DNA from: Bin87 sp965116565
GTDB taxonomy: Bacteria > Chloroflexota > Dehalococcoidia > Lucifugimonadales > UBA3495
Direction: 5' to 3'
DNA length: 64,000 bases
Assembly: GCA_965116565.1 (NCBI GenBank)
Contig: OZ220699.1
Location: 2,666,001 to 2,730,000 of the forward strand
Below the pieces are notes generated by a model, which had not been told where the DNA came from, searched no databases, and saw only the letters and a program-made list of their open reading frames with translations. The stretch's first letter is position 1; every line of letters starts with the position of its first letter. Below, piece by piece: positions 52,602 to 61,676 of this stretch. The position numbers were made by a program, and so were the translations under genes.

Positions 52602-53729
52602 TCAATCCTTGAGTGCCGGTATAACCTCTCTGCCGAACAGCTCTATGGAGCGCATCGTGTCGGCGTGAGACAACTGGCCGCCTTGAGCCTCGAGGAGCAG
52701 AGACCCGACGCCGAGTTCGTCGCGGATGTGCCTCAGTTTTTCGATCACGGTGTCGGGGCTCCCCACCACCAGGTGGTAGCGGTCCTGCAACTCCTGGTAC
52801 GACATCTCGTGCAGAGGCGTGGGTCGCCGTGCAGCGACCGCCGCGGCGCCGGCGCGAGATGTGTAGCCGGGCGGAGACCAATATTCGCGGGGGCCCCGCA
52901 GGGGGTAATTCATACGCCAGAGGAACGCCTTCCCTGACTCCTGTGCTTTTTCGTCAGTTTCGTTGACGTGAGCGCAGATCATGAAGGCGAATTTCTCTGG
53001 GCCGGGTTCCCAACCATCTGCGGCAGCATACTCGCGGTAGCGACCGAACAGGTTCTTGGCGACCTCCAACGGGGTCAGGAAGGCGGCGTAGGTGTAGCGA
53101 TGGCGCGCCGTCCACTCAACGGTTTCGGGGCTGCCCGTGCCGGGAACCCACACGGGCGGATGCGGTTTCTGTACCGGAAGCATCCAGGGATTGACGGCGC
53201 GGTAGTGGTAGTGATTGCCCTCCCATCGGAATGGGCCGGGCGTAGTCCAGGTCTTGACTACTAGATCGTGGCATTCCTCGAACCGCTCGCGGTTGTGGAT
53301 GGGGTTGGTGTTGTTGGCCCAGGACTCGATACCAATGCCCCGCACGAACCCGGATATGATGCGACCGCCGGATATCACGTCCAGCAGCGCGATCTCCTCT
53401 GCCAACCGCACAGGATTATCGGACGTGGGCAGCATGTTCCCCAGCATCAGAATCTTGGCGCGGTTGGTGATGCGGGCCAGGATGCCGCCGGTTATGTTCA
53501 CTTCCACATCCATGCACGACGGAGTGTTGTGGTGCTCGTTGATCATCAAGCCGTCGAACCCCATCTCCTCGGCGTACTGGTATTCGTCGAGGTAGCGGTT
53601 CATTAATCCGCTGGCCGTGGCCGGATCAAAATAGGTGTTGGGGAAGGTGAGCCGCATGGACGGATACTTTTCCGCCTCCGACTCCGGGAACTCGGCGTAG
53701 GGCATTTCGGTGAAATAGAAAACGTCCAC
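52602..53729 (-). CDS. LLM class flavin-dependent oxidoreductase, paralogue A
   Basis: 375 residues from the GTG at 53729, which follows GGAGG by 8 bases; the ATG at 53744 places the GGAGG inside the gene. Luciferase-like monooxygenase fold. Diagnostic blocks: YAEEMGFDGLMINEHHNTPSC, a NPVRLAEEIALLDVISGGRIISGFVRG run, TWTTPGPFRWEGNHYHYRAVNPW and PHPPVWVPGTGSPETVEW. Very similar to the gene at 54648, so a tandem paralogue. Uses FMN (or F420) and O2 if a monooxygenase; substrate unknown. Followed 78 bp later by an alpha/beta hydrolase upstream on the same strand. Confidence 0.9.
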   Translation of the reverse strand: MDVFYFTEMPYAEFPESEAEKYPSMRLTFPNTYFDPATASGLMNRYLDEYQYAEEMGFDGLMINEHHNTPSCMDVEVNITGGILARITNRAKILMLGNMLPTSDNPVRLAEEIALLDVISGGRIISGFVRGIGIESWANNTNPIHNRERFEECHDLVVKTWTTPGPFRWEGNHYHYRAVNPWMLPVQKPHPPVWVPGTGSPETVEWTARHRYTYAAFLTPLEVAKNLFGRYREYAAADGWEPGPEKFAFMICAHVNETDEKAQESGKAFLWRMNYPLRGPREYWSPPGYTSRAGAAAVAARRPTPLHEMSYQELQDRYHLVVGSPDTVIEKLRHIRDELGVGSLLLEAQGGQLSHADTMRSIELFGREVIPALKD

Positions 53730-53822
53730 GGTGGTCGCCTCCATGAAAATCAGGCAGCAACTGCGTACTGCCTGATTGAGGTTCGGATATTAGCGGTACG
53801 TGCGCCGCAAAAAATAGTTGGC

Positions 53823-54602
53823 TTACAGAAAGGCCAGCGCGGCCTGCACGAAATCGTCGGGCTTTTCTATCTGCGGAGAGTGGCCGCAGTTGGGAATGAC
53901 GGTTACCTGCGACCCGTTGATTGCCTGTTGAAACAGCCCAGCGCACTCCACTGGTACCAGGTTGTCGTTCTCTCCCCACACGATGTGAGTCGGGACACTG
54001 GCGCGGCCGAGTTTGGCTGGCAGTCTGGGGTTGTACATGTAGGGTTTCCACGTGAGGCGAATGGCCATCTCCCGGTCGCCCTCGGCCTGTTGCACCTGCT
54101 CGGGGGTAGGGTCCGTGCCAAACATCTCATCCCACTCCGGCACTTGGGAGGGGTCGTGGTAGACGAGGTCGCGCACCTGGGCGGGACTGATGATGAATAT
54201 GTCGGTGATTTCGCCGTCTTTGGGCTTGATGCCGGCGGCTCCGACCAGCATGACCTTGCTGAACGCATGGCCAGTCATGGTGAGCATCTCAGCGGCCAGC
54301 CAGCCGCCCATCGAAAACCCGATGGCGCGGACGTTTTCGAGGCCTTCCTGTTCCTGGAACCAGGTGTAGAAACAGGCCAGGTCCTGCATCGATTCTACCC
54401 AGTCCGGTCGATCGCTCTTGCCATAGCCGGGATGCGAGGGCAGGTACACGGTGAACTTTTCGGCTAACGCCTGGGCGTAGCGGCGCGGCCCGGCGTTCCC
54501 GCCAGCGCCGTGCAGCACCAGCAGTGGATCGCCGGAACCGCCCTTGTAGACCTGCAGGTTACCGCCGGCCACGGAGATGGTTTCCTCGGTGAAATTAGGC
54601 AT
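53823..54602 (-). CDS. Alpha/beta hydrolase between two LLM genes
   Basis: 259 residues from the ATG at 54602 with AGGAG upstream. Triad: Ser 97 in GFSMGG, Asp in GENDNLVP (near 216) and His in NCGHSPQIEKP (near 243). Oxyanion loop VLHGAGG at 29-35. Located between paralogous LLM genes on the same strand, so it probably hydrolyses the ester or lactone made by such enzymes. Resembles the plus-strand hydrolase at 15788-16582. Confidence 0.88.
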   Translation of the reverse strand: MPNFTEETISVAGGNLQVYKGGSGDPLLVLHGAGGNAGPRRYAQALAEKFTVYLPSHPGYGKSDRPDWVESMQDLACFYTWFQEQEGLENVRAIGFSMGGWLAAEMLTMTGHAFSKVMLVGAAGIKPKDGEITDIFIISPAQVRDLVYHDPSQVPEWDEMFGTDPTPEQVQQAEGDREMAIRLTWKPYMYNPRLPAKLGRASVPTHIVWGENDNLVPVECAGLFQQAINGSQVTVIPNCGHSPQIEKPDDFVQAALAFL

Positions 54603-54647
54603 CGGGATCGTCGCTCCTTTTGCGGACTTATTGGGGATCGTCGAGTA

Positions 54648-55883
54648 CTAGACAGCGGTGAGGCCGGGCATCACGCCCTCTTTCTGGAAGGGGTCGGTCA
54701 GTTCGAGTTCCTCGCCGATTTCGCGGAGAGCCGGCAGGACTTCCTGTCCCATGAGCTCCAAGCAACGCATGGTGTCCTCGTGGCTGATGGAGCCGTCGTT
54801 GGTCCATACGGCCAGGATGCCGGGGCGCATGTAGCTGAGGACCTCCCGGAGTTGGCTGACGACGGTTTCAGGACTACCGATGATCCAGCGTTTTGAGTCG
54901 AGAATCTCATCGTAGTGGGCCGAATCCAAACCGCCGACACGGAACGGGTCGCTGCGAATCTGTTCGCGGAGCCGCAGGAACCGCGGGTCGTCGCTGCGGC
55001 TCCCGTAGCCGACCGGCGAGGCATAGTCGCGGGGCAGCGGAATTCGGCCAACCCCAATGTTCCCGACCATGTATCCCTTGCCCACGTCATACGCCTTCTC
55101 GTCGGTGTCCTGTACGTGGATACGCACCAGGTAACCGAAGTTCTCGGGGCCGGGCTCGTAGCCGTGCTCGCGGGCGGCCTCGGCATATATGGACTTCATG
55201 TCCTGGGTGCCCTGCGGGTCGGTTTCCAGAAATATGTAGGGGTAGTTGCGCTCGGCGCACCACACCAGAGTCTCAGGACTGCCGGTGCCGGGGATCCAGA
55301 CGGGCGGATGTGGTTTCTGGAGCGGAGTCTGAAAGGGATTTACGACGCGGAACTGGTAGTGATCACCCTCCCATCGGAAGGGTCCCGGCGTCGTCCACGT
55401 TTTGATCACCAGGTCATGGGCTTCCTCGAACCTGGCGCGGTTGTGCAGAGGATTGGTGTTGGTGGCCAGGCTCTCCACACCCGTTCCGCGCACGAATCCT
55501 GAGACTAGGCGGCCGCCCGATATCATGTCGATCTCGGCCAGTTCCTCCGCAAGGCGGATGGGGTTGTCAAAAATGGGCAGCGGGTTGCCCAGCAGCACGA
55601 TCTTGGGCTTCTTGGTGTTGCGGGCCAGGATCGCCGCCTCCAGGTTCATCGTAGCGCCCAGGCAGGTGGGCGTGTTGTGATGCTCATTGAGCATCAGACC
55701 ATCGAAGCCCACTTCTTCGGAATACTCGTACTCATCGAGGTACATGTTATAGAGATAGTGGCCCTCTTCCGGGCTGAAATTGGAGTTCGAGAAGGTGAGC
55801 CTCACTGCCTCGTTGGGCGAGTTTCGAACGTCCTCCTCGGTATAGTTCACGTAAGCCCGTTCGGTGAAACGCATCAGGAACAT
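54648..55883 (-). CDS. LLM class flavin-dependent oxidoreductase, paralogue B
   Basis: 411 residues from the ATG at 55883, which follows AAGGAGG; the open frame extends to 55946. Same blocks as paralogue A: YSEEVGFDGLMLNEHHNTPTC, NPIRLAEELAEIDMISGGRLVSGFVRG, TWTTPGPFRWEGDHYQFRVVNPF and PHPPVWIPGTGSPETLVW. The NEHH histidines are conserved. A 45-bp gap separates it from the hydrolase. The product may be co-expressed with the other two LLM genes. Confidence 0.9.
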   Translation of the reverse strand: MFLMRFTERAYVNYTEEDVRNSPNEAVRLTFSNSNFSPEEGHYLYNMYLDEYEYSEEVGFDGLMLNEHHNTPTCLGATMNLEAAILARNTKKPKIVLLGNPLPIFDNPIRLAEELAEIDMISGGRLVSGFVRGTGVESLATNTNPLHNRARFEEAHDLVIKTWTTPGPFRWEGDHYQFRVVNPFQTPLQKPHPPVWIPGTGSPETLVWCAERNYPYIFLETDPQGTQDMKSIYAEAAREHGYEPGPENFGYLVRIHVQDTDEKAYDVGKGYMVGNIGVGRIPLPRDYASPVGYGSRSDDPRFLRLREQIRSDPFRVGGLDSAHYDEILDSKRWIIGSPETVVSQLREVLSYMRPGILAVWTNDGSISHEDTMRCLELMGQEVLPALREIGEELELTDPFQKEGVMPGLTAV

Positions 55884-56065
55884 AGAGTGGCCTCCTTGCG
55901 TCGTTGGCCTCGGTCGGCGGTCGCTTTGTTGGGCGCAATCATACACCCGGCACAGTTGGTTTGCGGGCTAAATTTCCTCAGCGAAATAGCTTTCGTCCAC
56001 CATACGGATTTCGTCGTTTCGGTTTATCAGAGGCTCAAAGTCGGGGCTTGGATGGCCCTCACAAA

Positions 56066-57235
56066 TCAACTCACCGCTTGCTTCTTGAAGTGCGGTATCA
56101 CCTCCGCCGCAAACCGTCCCATCTGGTCCTTGAACTGATTGGTGGTGGCCCCCATGGGGAATGCGATCATGATCTGCTCTAGGCCGGGGTACTTATCCTG
56201 CAGCTCCTCGAGGTACGCTATGGTGTCTTCAGGACTCCCGGCGAACCAGGCCCGGTTGTCGATAACGTCCTGGAACTCGGTGCCGGCGGCGATGTGTCGG
56301 GCCACTCCGCCGGGTCCGGTGGCGGAAATCTGCTGGTCGCTGTAGCGCAGCATCCCCAGCGGAGCCGCGAACTTGACGTGCTCCTCGAAGAGCGGTTGCA
56401 GCTGGCGACGTGCCGCTGCGGTGGAATCGTCCACCATGGCCCACAAACCGATGCACAGGCCTTCTCCCAACTCCATATCCCGCCCGGCACGCTGATTGGC
56501 GGCCTGATAGCGTTGCACCCACTCTTCAACGTACTGCTCGCCGGTGCCCAGGATCACGCCCTTGATGCCCCACTTGGCCATGAAATCCAGCGCTCGGTCG
56601 GATGCGCTCACGATGGGCTGCCACACATCAACCGGACGAGTCCTCGGCCGGGGCACCACGGTAACCTCTTTGAGGTCGTAGCCGCGGTAAGGAATCTCCG
56701 GTGGGATCGTGTAGTGCTTACCCTGGTGGGAGAAGGCGTCGCTGTTGAAAGCCTTCATCACGATCTCGAATTGTTCCTCGAACAACTCGCGGTTGGCGTC
56801 GCCGTCAATCATTGGCGCACCGAAAGACTCAACCTCTCGGGTGTGGTAGCCGCGCCCGATCCCGAACACGACGCGTCCCTCCGTTAGGATGTCCACCATG
56901 GCGAAGTCCTCGGCCAGCCGTATGGGATGCCACATGGGCAAGATGTTGAAGCCGCATCCGAACTTGATGCGTTTCGTGTGCTGGGCAAGGTACTGGCTCA
57001 TTATCAGCAGGTTGGGGATGCACTCATATCCTTCCCGCTGGAAATGGTGCTCGGCCATCCAGAGGATGTCGAAACCAAGGTCGTCGAGGAACATGGCTGC
57101 CTCGCGGGCGATGTCCATGGCCACCGAGAGACGGTCGTTGTCGTACCAGCGATCATTTGCCGGGATGCCGTCAAATCCGATGCCATCCCCTTCGAGGACA
57201 TGTCCGGCGTACAGGACGGAAAAATCTTTGATCAT
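56066..57235 (-). CDS. LLM class flavin-dependent oxidoreductase, divergent third member
   Basis: 389 residues from the ATG at 57235 with GGAGG close upstream; the open frame extends to 57283. Motifs: LDDLGFDILWMAEHHFQREGYECIPNLLIMSQYLAQHTKRIKFG, NILPMWHPIRLAEDFAMVDILTEGRVVFGIGRGYHTREVE and VPRPRTRPVDVWQPIVSASDRALDFMAKWGIKG. It has the AEHH motif but is clearly divergent from paralogues A and B, so it likely has another substrate. It is the first gene of the minus-strand LLM run, followed by 180 bp of promoter region before paralogue B. Confidence 0.9.
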   Translation of the reverse strand: MIKDFSVLYAGHVLEGDGIGFDGIPANDRWYDNDRLSVAMDIAREAAMFLDDLGFDILWMAEHHFQREGYECIPNLLIMSQYLAQHTKRIKFGCGFNILPMWHPIRLAEDFAMVDILTEGRVVFGIGRGYHTREVESFGAPMIDGDANRELFEEQFEIVMKAFNSDAFSHQGKHYTIPPEIPYRGYDLKEVTVVPRPRTRPVDVWQPIVSASDRALDFMAKWGIKGVILGTGEQYVEEWVQRYQAANQRAGRDMELGEGLCIGLWAMVDDSTAAARRQLQPLFEEHVKFAAPLGMLRYSDQQISATGPGGVARHIAAGTEFQDVIDNRAWFAGSPEDTIAYLEELQDKYPGLEQIMIAFPMGATTNQFKDQMGRFAAEVIPHFKKQAVS

Positions 57236-57458
57236 GGGACTCCCCTCCGTGGTGGCATTGCTTTCGAATGAACCTGAAGCCAACTCGACGGGACCGCACG
57301 GCTGACATCCGGCATGATTTGTGATACCATCGACATGCTACCATCGCAGGCAAAGACTGTCATTTTGTCCCGTATCGTGAGCCGCTAGCGGTAGCCTTCG
57401 TTCAACGTTTTACCAGCGTCCGGCCGATCGGGTCCAGATTGGAGGAGGCTGATTTTTT

Positions 57459-59036
57459 ATGCCCAAAGTACTTATCACTGACAACGTGGACGCCGAGGGT
57501 GTCGACCTGCTGAAAAAGCATGTGACCGTCGACATCAAGCGCGGCCTTTCACCCGAAGAGCTGATCGCCACCATTCCAGATTACGACGCGCTGGTGGTGC
57601 GCAGCGAAACCAAGGTCACTGAGCCGGTGATCTCGGCCGGCGACAACCTGCAAGTGGTTGCGCGGGCGGGAATCGGCGTGGACAACATCGACCTCGACGC
57701 CGCGACCCGGGCCGGAGTGGCGGTGGTCAACGCACCGATCGGGAACACAGTCGCCGCCGCCGAGCACACGGTGGCGCTCATGCTGGCCCTTGCCAGGAAC
57801 GTGCCTCAAGCCTACGCATCAATGAAGGACGGGCAGTGGCAGCGTTCGGCATTCATGGGGATCGAGGTGCGCAACAAGACCCTGGGGATCATTGGGCTCG
57901 GGCGCGTGGGATCCGAAGTGGCGCGTCGAGCGGCCAGCTTCGGGATGCGGTTGATCGCGTTCGACCCGTTCGTTTCTCCCGACTTTGCGTCTCGGATGGG
58001 CGTACAGGTGATGTCAATGGAGGAACTGTTGCCACAGGCGGACTTCATCACGTTGCATACGCCGCTGACGGCGGGCACCACCAATCTGATTTCAACCCCT
58101 CAGTTGGCGATGATGAAGCCTGGAGCCCGACTGATCAATGTGGCGAGAGGAGAATTGGTAGACGAAGGTGCGTTGTTGGAAGCTTTGGAGAACGAGCAAC
58201 TGGCGGGAGTCGCGTTGGACGTGTTCACTAACGAACCGCCTGGAGACCTGCCACTACTCAGGCACCCAAGATTGGTTGCGACTCCACACCTCGGCGCATC
58301 CACTCAGGAGGCCCAGCGGGAGGTCGCGATCGAAGCGGCTGAGCAGGTGCTGGCGGTGCTGGACGGCAAACCGGCGCGCAATACGGTCAACGCTCCTTTC
58401 GTACCGCCTGAGGTTCACGCCATCCTGGCCCCTTACGTGCCGGTGGCGTCAATGGTGGGTCGAATGTTGACCAGCATGGCCCGCGGGCAGTTCGTGGGCA
58501 TCACCCTGCACTATCAGGGTGAGATTGCCGAGCACAACACGGCGATACTGAAAGCGGCGGCATTGGTAGGTCTGTTGGGCCAGGTCAGCGGCGAGGTTGT
58601 GAATATGATCAACGCGCCGGTCCTCGCGCAGCAGCGAGGGTTGCAGATCACTGAGCAAACGTCGGCGGACAGTCGGGAATACACCAGTCTGATCACTGCC
58701 ACGCTCCACACCACTGCGGATGATCTCACCGTCGCAGGCACTTCTCTCCGGAACGAGCCCCACCTGGTGCGCGTCAATCAATATTGGATGGATGTCGCGC
58801 CGTCGGTCCCGTACCTGATGTTCGTGGACAACCAGGACCAGCCGGGTGTGGTCGGAGCGGTGGGTACCGTCGCCGGCGCGCACAACGTCAACATCAGCTT
58901 CATGGAAGTAGGGCGGATCGCCCCTCGCGGGCAGGCGATGATGGTGCTGGGGTTGGACGACCCCGTGTCCGACCAAGCATTGGCCGCGATCCGTGCGCTG
59001 GCGCAGGTGGACGACGCGCGGGTGGTCGCGACGTAA
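57459..59036 (+). CDS. serA: D-3-phosphoglycerate dehydrogenase
   Basis: First step of serine synthesis, 3-phosphoglycerate to 3-phosphohydroxypyruvate with NAD. It has 525 residues, a long SerA with an intervening domain and a C-terminal ACT domain. Rossmann motif GLGRVGSEVARRA at 146-158; catalytic Arg in INVARGELVDEGAL and His in ATPHLGAST. The ACT domain (VDNQDQPGVVGAVGTVAGAHNVNISFMEVG) at about 455-484 suggests feedback by serine. GGAGGAGG precedes the ATG, and a hairpin terminator follows. Confidence 0.95.
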   Translation: MPKVLITDNVDAEGVDLLKKHVTVDIKRGLSPEELIATIPDYDALVVRSETKVTEPVISAGDNLQVVARAGIGVDNIDLDAATRAGVAVVNAPIGNTVAAAEHTVALMLALARNVPQAYASMKDGQWQRSAFMGIEVRNKTLGIIGLGRVGSEVARRAASFGMRLIAFDPFVSPDFASRMGVQVMSMEELLPQADFITLHTPLTAGTTNLISTPQLAMMKPGARLINVARGELVDEGALLEALENEQLAGVALDVFTNEPPGDLPLLRHPRLVATPHLGASTQEAQREVAIEAAEQVLAVLDGKPARNTVNAPFVPPEVHAILAPYVPVASMVGRMLTSMARGQFVGITLHYQGEIAEHNTAILKAAALVGLLGQVSGEVVNMINAPVLAQQRGLQITEQTSADSREYTSLITATLHTTADDLTVAGTSLRNEPHLVRVNQYWMDVAPSVPYLMFVDNQDQPGVVGAVGTVAGAHNVNISFMEVGRIAPRGQAMMVLGLDDPVSDQALAAIRALAQVDDARVVAT

Positions 59037-59065
59037 TCATCGACTATCGCGACCGGCGAACACTC

Positions 59066-59100
59066 AACGCCGCGCCAGATTCAATCCAAACCGCGGCGTT
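59066..59100 (+). terminator. Hairpin terminator after serA
   Basis: Perfect 9-bp stem AACGCCGCG/CGCGGCGTT around a 17-base loop, 30 bp after the serA stop, followed by TTGCTT. Some T-rich tail. Confidence 0.65.
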
Positions 59101-59254
59101 TTGCTTATTCCAGACCGCGGGCAACTGTTCAGCCGTTCGATCGCCCGCGCCTTTGGCGTCTACCCAAAGCGCACAGCCGCTTGGATTGGACAAATTGCGT
59201 CCGCGCCTGTAAAAATGCGGGTGAATATTCTCGGGAATCGACGGAGTTGACACC

Positions 59255-60307
59255 ATGGGAGACCGCATCGCGATCATGGGCCCCGGCGCAGTTGGTAGCT
59301 ACGTGGGCGCTTTCTTAGTACAGGCAGGCGAGGACGACATCACGTTCATTGATATGTGGCCCGAGCACGTCCAGAAGATGCGCGCCGAAGGCTTGCGGGC
59401 CAGCGGCAGCCAGGGCGATTTCACGGTGCCGGTCAACGCCATGCACCTGACTGATGCCCAGAACATCACCGAGCCGTTCGACTACGCGTTTATCACCGTC
59501 AAGTCCTACGATACCGAATGGGCTACCCACTTCATCAAGCGTTATGTGAAGGACGACGGGGCGTTCGTATCCATCCAGAATTGCTGGAACGACCCCACCA
59601 TCGCCAACATCGTCGGTCCGGAACGTCAGTTGGGCTGCATTGCGTCGCACATAGAGGTTGCCCTGTGGGAGCCGGCGCATGTGAACCGGGGCGGCGCACC
59701 CGGGCGAGACCACGGACACACGGTGTTCCGCGTCGGCGAATTCACCGGAGCCATCACGGTGCGGTCCGAAGCCCTCGCCGCCAAGCTGGACCATATCGAC
59801 GCCGCGTATGCGACTGACAACCTCCCCGGTGAGCGTTGGGCCAAGCTTTGCCAGAACGGCATGGGCAATGCCATTTCTGCGATGAGCCAGATGGGCAGCC
59901 AGGAAATGGCAGGCGACGCGCGAATCCGTCGGATCCGCATCAACCTTGCCAAGGAAGGAGCCCAGGTCGGCCTGGCGCAAAGCCTGAGGGTGGTCGCAAT
60001 CAACGGCACACCGGCCGAAACTTGGGCCGAAGCCGACCGCGGAGACGTGTTCGAGGATCTGGACGGCAAGCTGTCTGAAGCCGGCGGGCGCGTCAACTGG
60101 TTGGCCTCCATGGCGCAAGATGTGCACAAAGGCCGCAAGTCCGAGGTCGACTTCATGAACGGGCTGATTTGCGAGAAAGGCCGTGAGACTGGCGTGGCAA
60201 CCCCGTACCACGATGCTATCGTGGAGGCGATGCGGTTGGTGGACAGCAAGGAAGTCGCTCCAGGTCCGGAAAACGTTGACCGAATCATTCGGGCGGTGGA
60301 AGGATAA
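59255..60307 (+). CDS. Ketopantoate reductase-like protein (ApbA/PanE family)
   Basis: 350 residues, NADPH-dependent 2-oxo acid reductase family. N-terminal GPGAVGSYVGAFLVQAG (cofactor loop, 8-24) and later IDAAYATDNLPGERWAKLCQNGMGNAIS with the family's conserved Lys-Asn pair; FMNGLICEKGRETGVATPYHDAIVEAMR at the C-terminus matches the family's closing motif. Sequence differs from classic PanE in the central part, so it may reduce another 2-keto acid. GGAG precedes the start. A small hairpin follows the stop. Confidence 0.83.
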   Translation: MGDRIAIMGPGAVGSYVGAFLVQAGEDDITFIDMWPEHVQKMRAEGLRASGSQGDFTVPVNAMHLTDAQNITEPFDYAFITVKSYDTEWATHFIKRYVKDDGAFVSIQNCWNDPTIANIVGPERQLGCIASHIEVALWEPAHVNRGGAPGRDHGHTVFRVGEFTGAITVRSEALAAKLDHIDAAYATDNLPGERWAKLCQNGMGNAISAMSQMGSQEMAGDARIRRIRINLAKEGAQVGLAQSLRVVAINGTPAETWAEADRGDVFEDLDGKLSEAGGRVNWLASMAQDVHKGRKSEVDFMNGLICEKGRETGVATPYHDAIVEAMRLVDSKEVAPGPENVDRIIRAVEG

Positions 60308-60393
60308 GCTCACGCCTCGTTCCGTGAGGGAGAGCCGCGGCCTAGGAACCACCGGCGTCAAACACCAACGCGCATATGCTAGGGAGGCGAACC

Positions 60394-60876
60394 ATGTACA
60401 TCACCGTTGAAGCCGCCGGATTGATGATGCACACCGTCAAGCTGGTGTTCGACCCGTCGGAACCTGCGGCGGAGGACCAACAGGTGCGCGACTACCTGAA
60501 CGAGCACGAACTGGAACCGCGTTACCATTGGTTCACCGAGATTGAGGGCCTGGAAGGCCGCGAGTGCGAGATAATGCAGTTCGGCGGGTGCTATCTGGGC
60601 CGGAACCTCCAGAACATCGGCTTGATACAAAGGCGTGTGGTCGAAGAGGAACTCCTGACCGCGGAGATTGAACGGCATGTCACAGCCGGAAATCTCAACG
60701 AATTGGCCAACGCGCCGGAATCGCAGCGTACCGAGGCCATCGCTTCGCTGATTGACGAGTTCCGTGTCGAAGAGAGCTTCGGACAGGATGATGCCGGCGA
60801 ACTCAGGGCGACGCTCGAAGCGCAGGTTCTTAGGGAAGCGGCGGCGCGGTTGTTGGCATCCACCGGCGAAGGTTAG
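60394..60876 (+). CDS. Hypothetical protein
   Basis: 160 residues from the ATG at 60394 with a GGGAGG site upstream. Not recognised. The N-terminal half has an orderly beta pattern (MYITVEAAGLMMHTVKLVFD) and RYHWFTEIEGLEGRECEIMQFGGCYLG; the C-terminal half is helical and acidic. No signal peptide or metal motif. Located in the plus-strand run between the PanE-like gene and the carbonic anhydrase; a shared transcript is likely since gaps are small. Confidence 0.6.
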   Translation: MYITVEAAGLMMHTVKLVFDPSEPAAEDQQVRDYLNEHELEPRYHWFTEIEGLEGRECEIMQFGGCYLGRNLQNIGLIQRRVVEEELLTAEIERHVTAGNLNELANAPESQRTEAIASLIDEFRVEESFGQDDAGELRATLEAQVLREAAARLLASTGEG

Positions 60877-60886
60877 GCGCCAACCG

Positions 60887-61573
60887 ATGACTACGGAAGC
60901 CGCCCATTGGGGCTACACAGGTTCATACGGGCCCGAACATTGGGGCTGCATATCGGAGGCGTACCGCCCCTGTTCAGAAGGAATGGAGCAATCGCCAGTG
61001 AACATTGCGGGCGGCGAGCATGGAGCCGGGCCGACTTTGCAGTTTGCCTACTCGGGCAGCGCCGTCGCCGCGCGCAACAACGGGCACACGGTGTACTTGG
61101 ACTTTGCTTCGGGTAACGTCGTCCGTGTTGATGGTCAGTCCTACGAACTGCAGGGCATCCACTACCATTCGCCCGGAGAACACGAGGTGGATGGTGAGCG
61201 GTTTGCCGCCGAACTACATTTGGTCCACCAGGCCGACGGAGGAAACCTGGCGGTGGTGGGTTTGCTTTTCCGGATCGGATCGGCCAGTCCGTTGGTGCGG
61301 GACCTGCTTGATGCGGCGCCCGATATGGGTGCGACCGTCGATCTGGCGGAGGGCCCCTCTGTAGTGGACTACGTCCCGATCGACTGCGGTTATTATACTT
61401 ACGCCGGCTCGCTGACCACGCCGCCCTGCACGGAAGGTGTTCGTTGGATCGTCATGCAGTCCGTGGGCACGGTTTCTCAGGACCAGGTGGAACGGTTGCA
61501 GGCAATCACCGCCGGCCCGAACAATCGCCCAGTGCAACCTGTTGGCGAAAGGACCATCTCAGTCGTGGGCTGA
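60887..61573 (+). CDS. Alpha-carbonic anhydrase without a signal peptide
   Basis: Zinc enzyme interconverting CO2 and bicarbonate. 228 residues from the ATG at 60887, 10 bp after the upstream gene's stop; frames upstream are shadows. Zinc ligands His 92 and His 94 (IHYHSPGEH) and His 111 (ELHLVH), and the proton-shuttle His 67 (NNGHTVYLDF), are conserved; TTPPCTEGVRW is the C-terminal family motif. Most bacterial alpha-class enzymes are exported; here the N-terminus (MTTEAAHWGYTG) has no hydrophobic signal, so it is probably cytoplasmic. Confidence 0.9.
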   Translation: MTTEAAHWGYTGSYGPEHWGCISEAYRPCSEGMEQSPVNIAGGEHGAGPTLQFAYSGSAVAARNNGHTVYLDFASGNVVRVDGQSYELQGIHYHSPGEHEVDGERFAAELHLVHQADGGNLAVVGLLFRIGSASPLVRDLLDAAPDMGATVDLAEGPSVVDYVPIDCGYYTYAGSLTTPPCTEGVRWIVMQSVGTVSQDQVERLQAITAGPNNRPVQPVGERTISVVG

Positions 61574-61676
61574 TGATGGTCGCGCGCGGCCCTGGGCCAA
61601 GCCTTTCAGGGTGTTGAAAATCGGGGCGTGATTGTTGGGTGGTAGGATGGGCCATCCACGGTAGGGAGGGTTTGCC

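Noticed and set aside
59315..60361. A 348-residue minus-strand frame opposite the PanE-like gene
   Set aside because: The plus-strand gene has clear family motifs and a ribosome-binding site; the antisense frame has neither.
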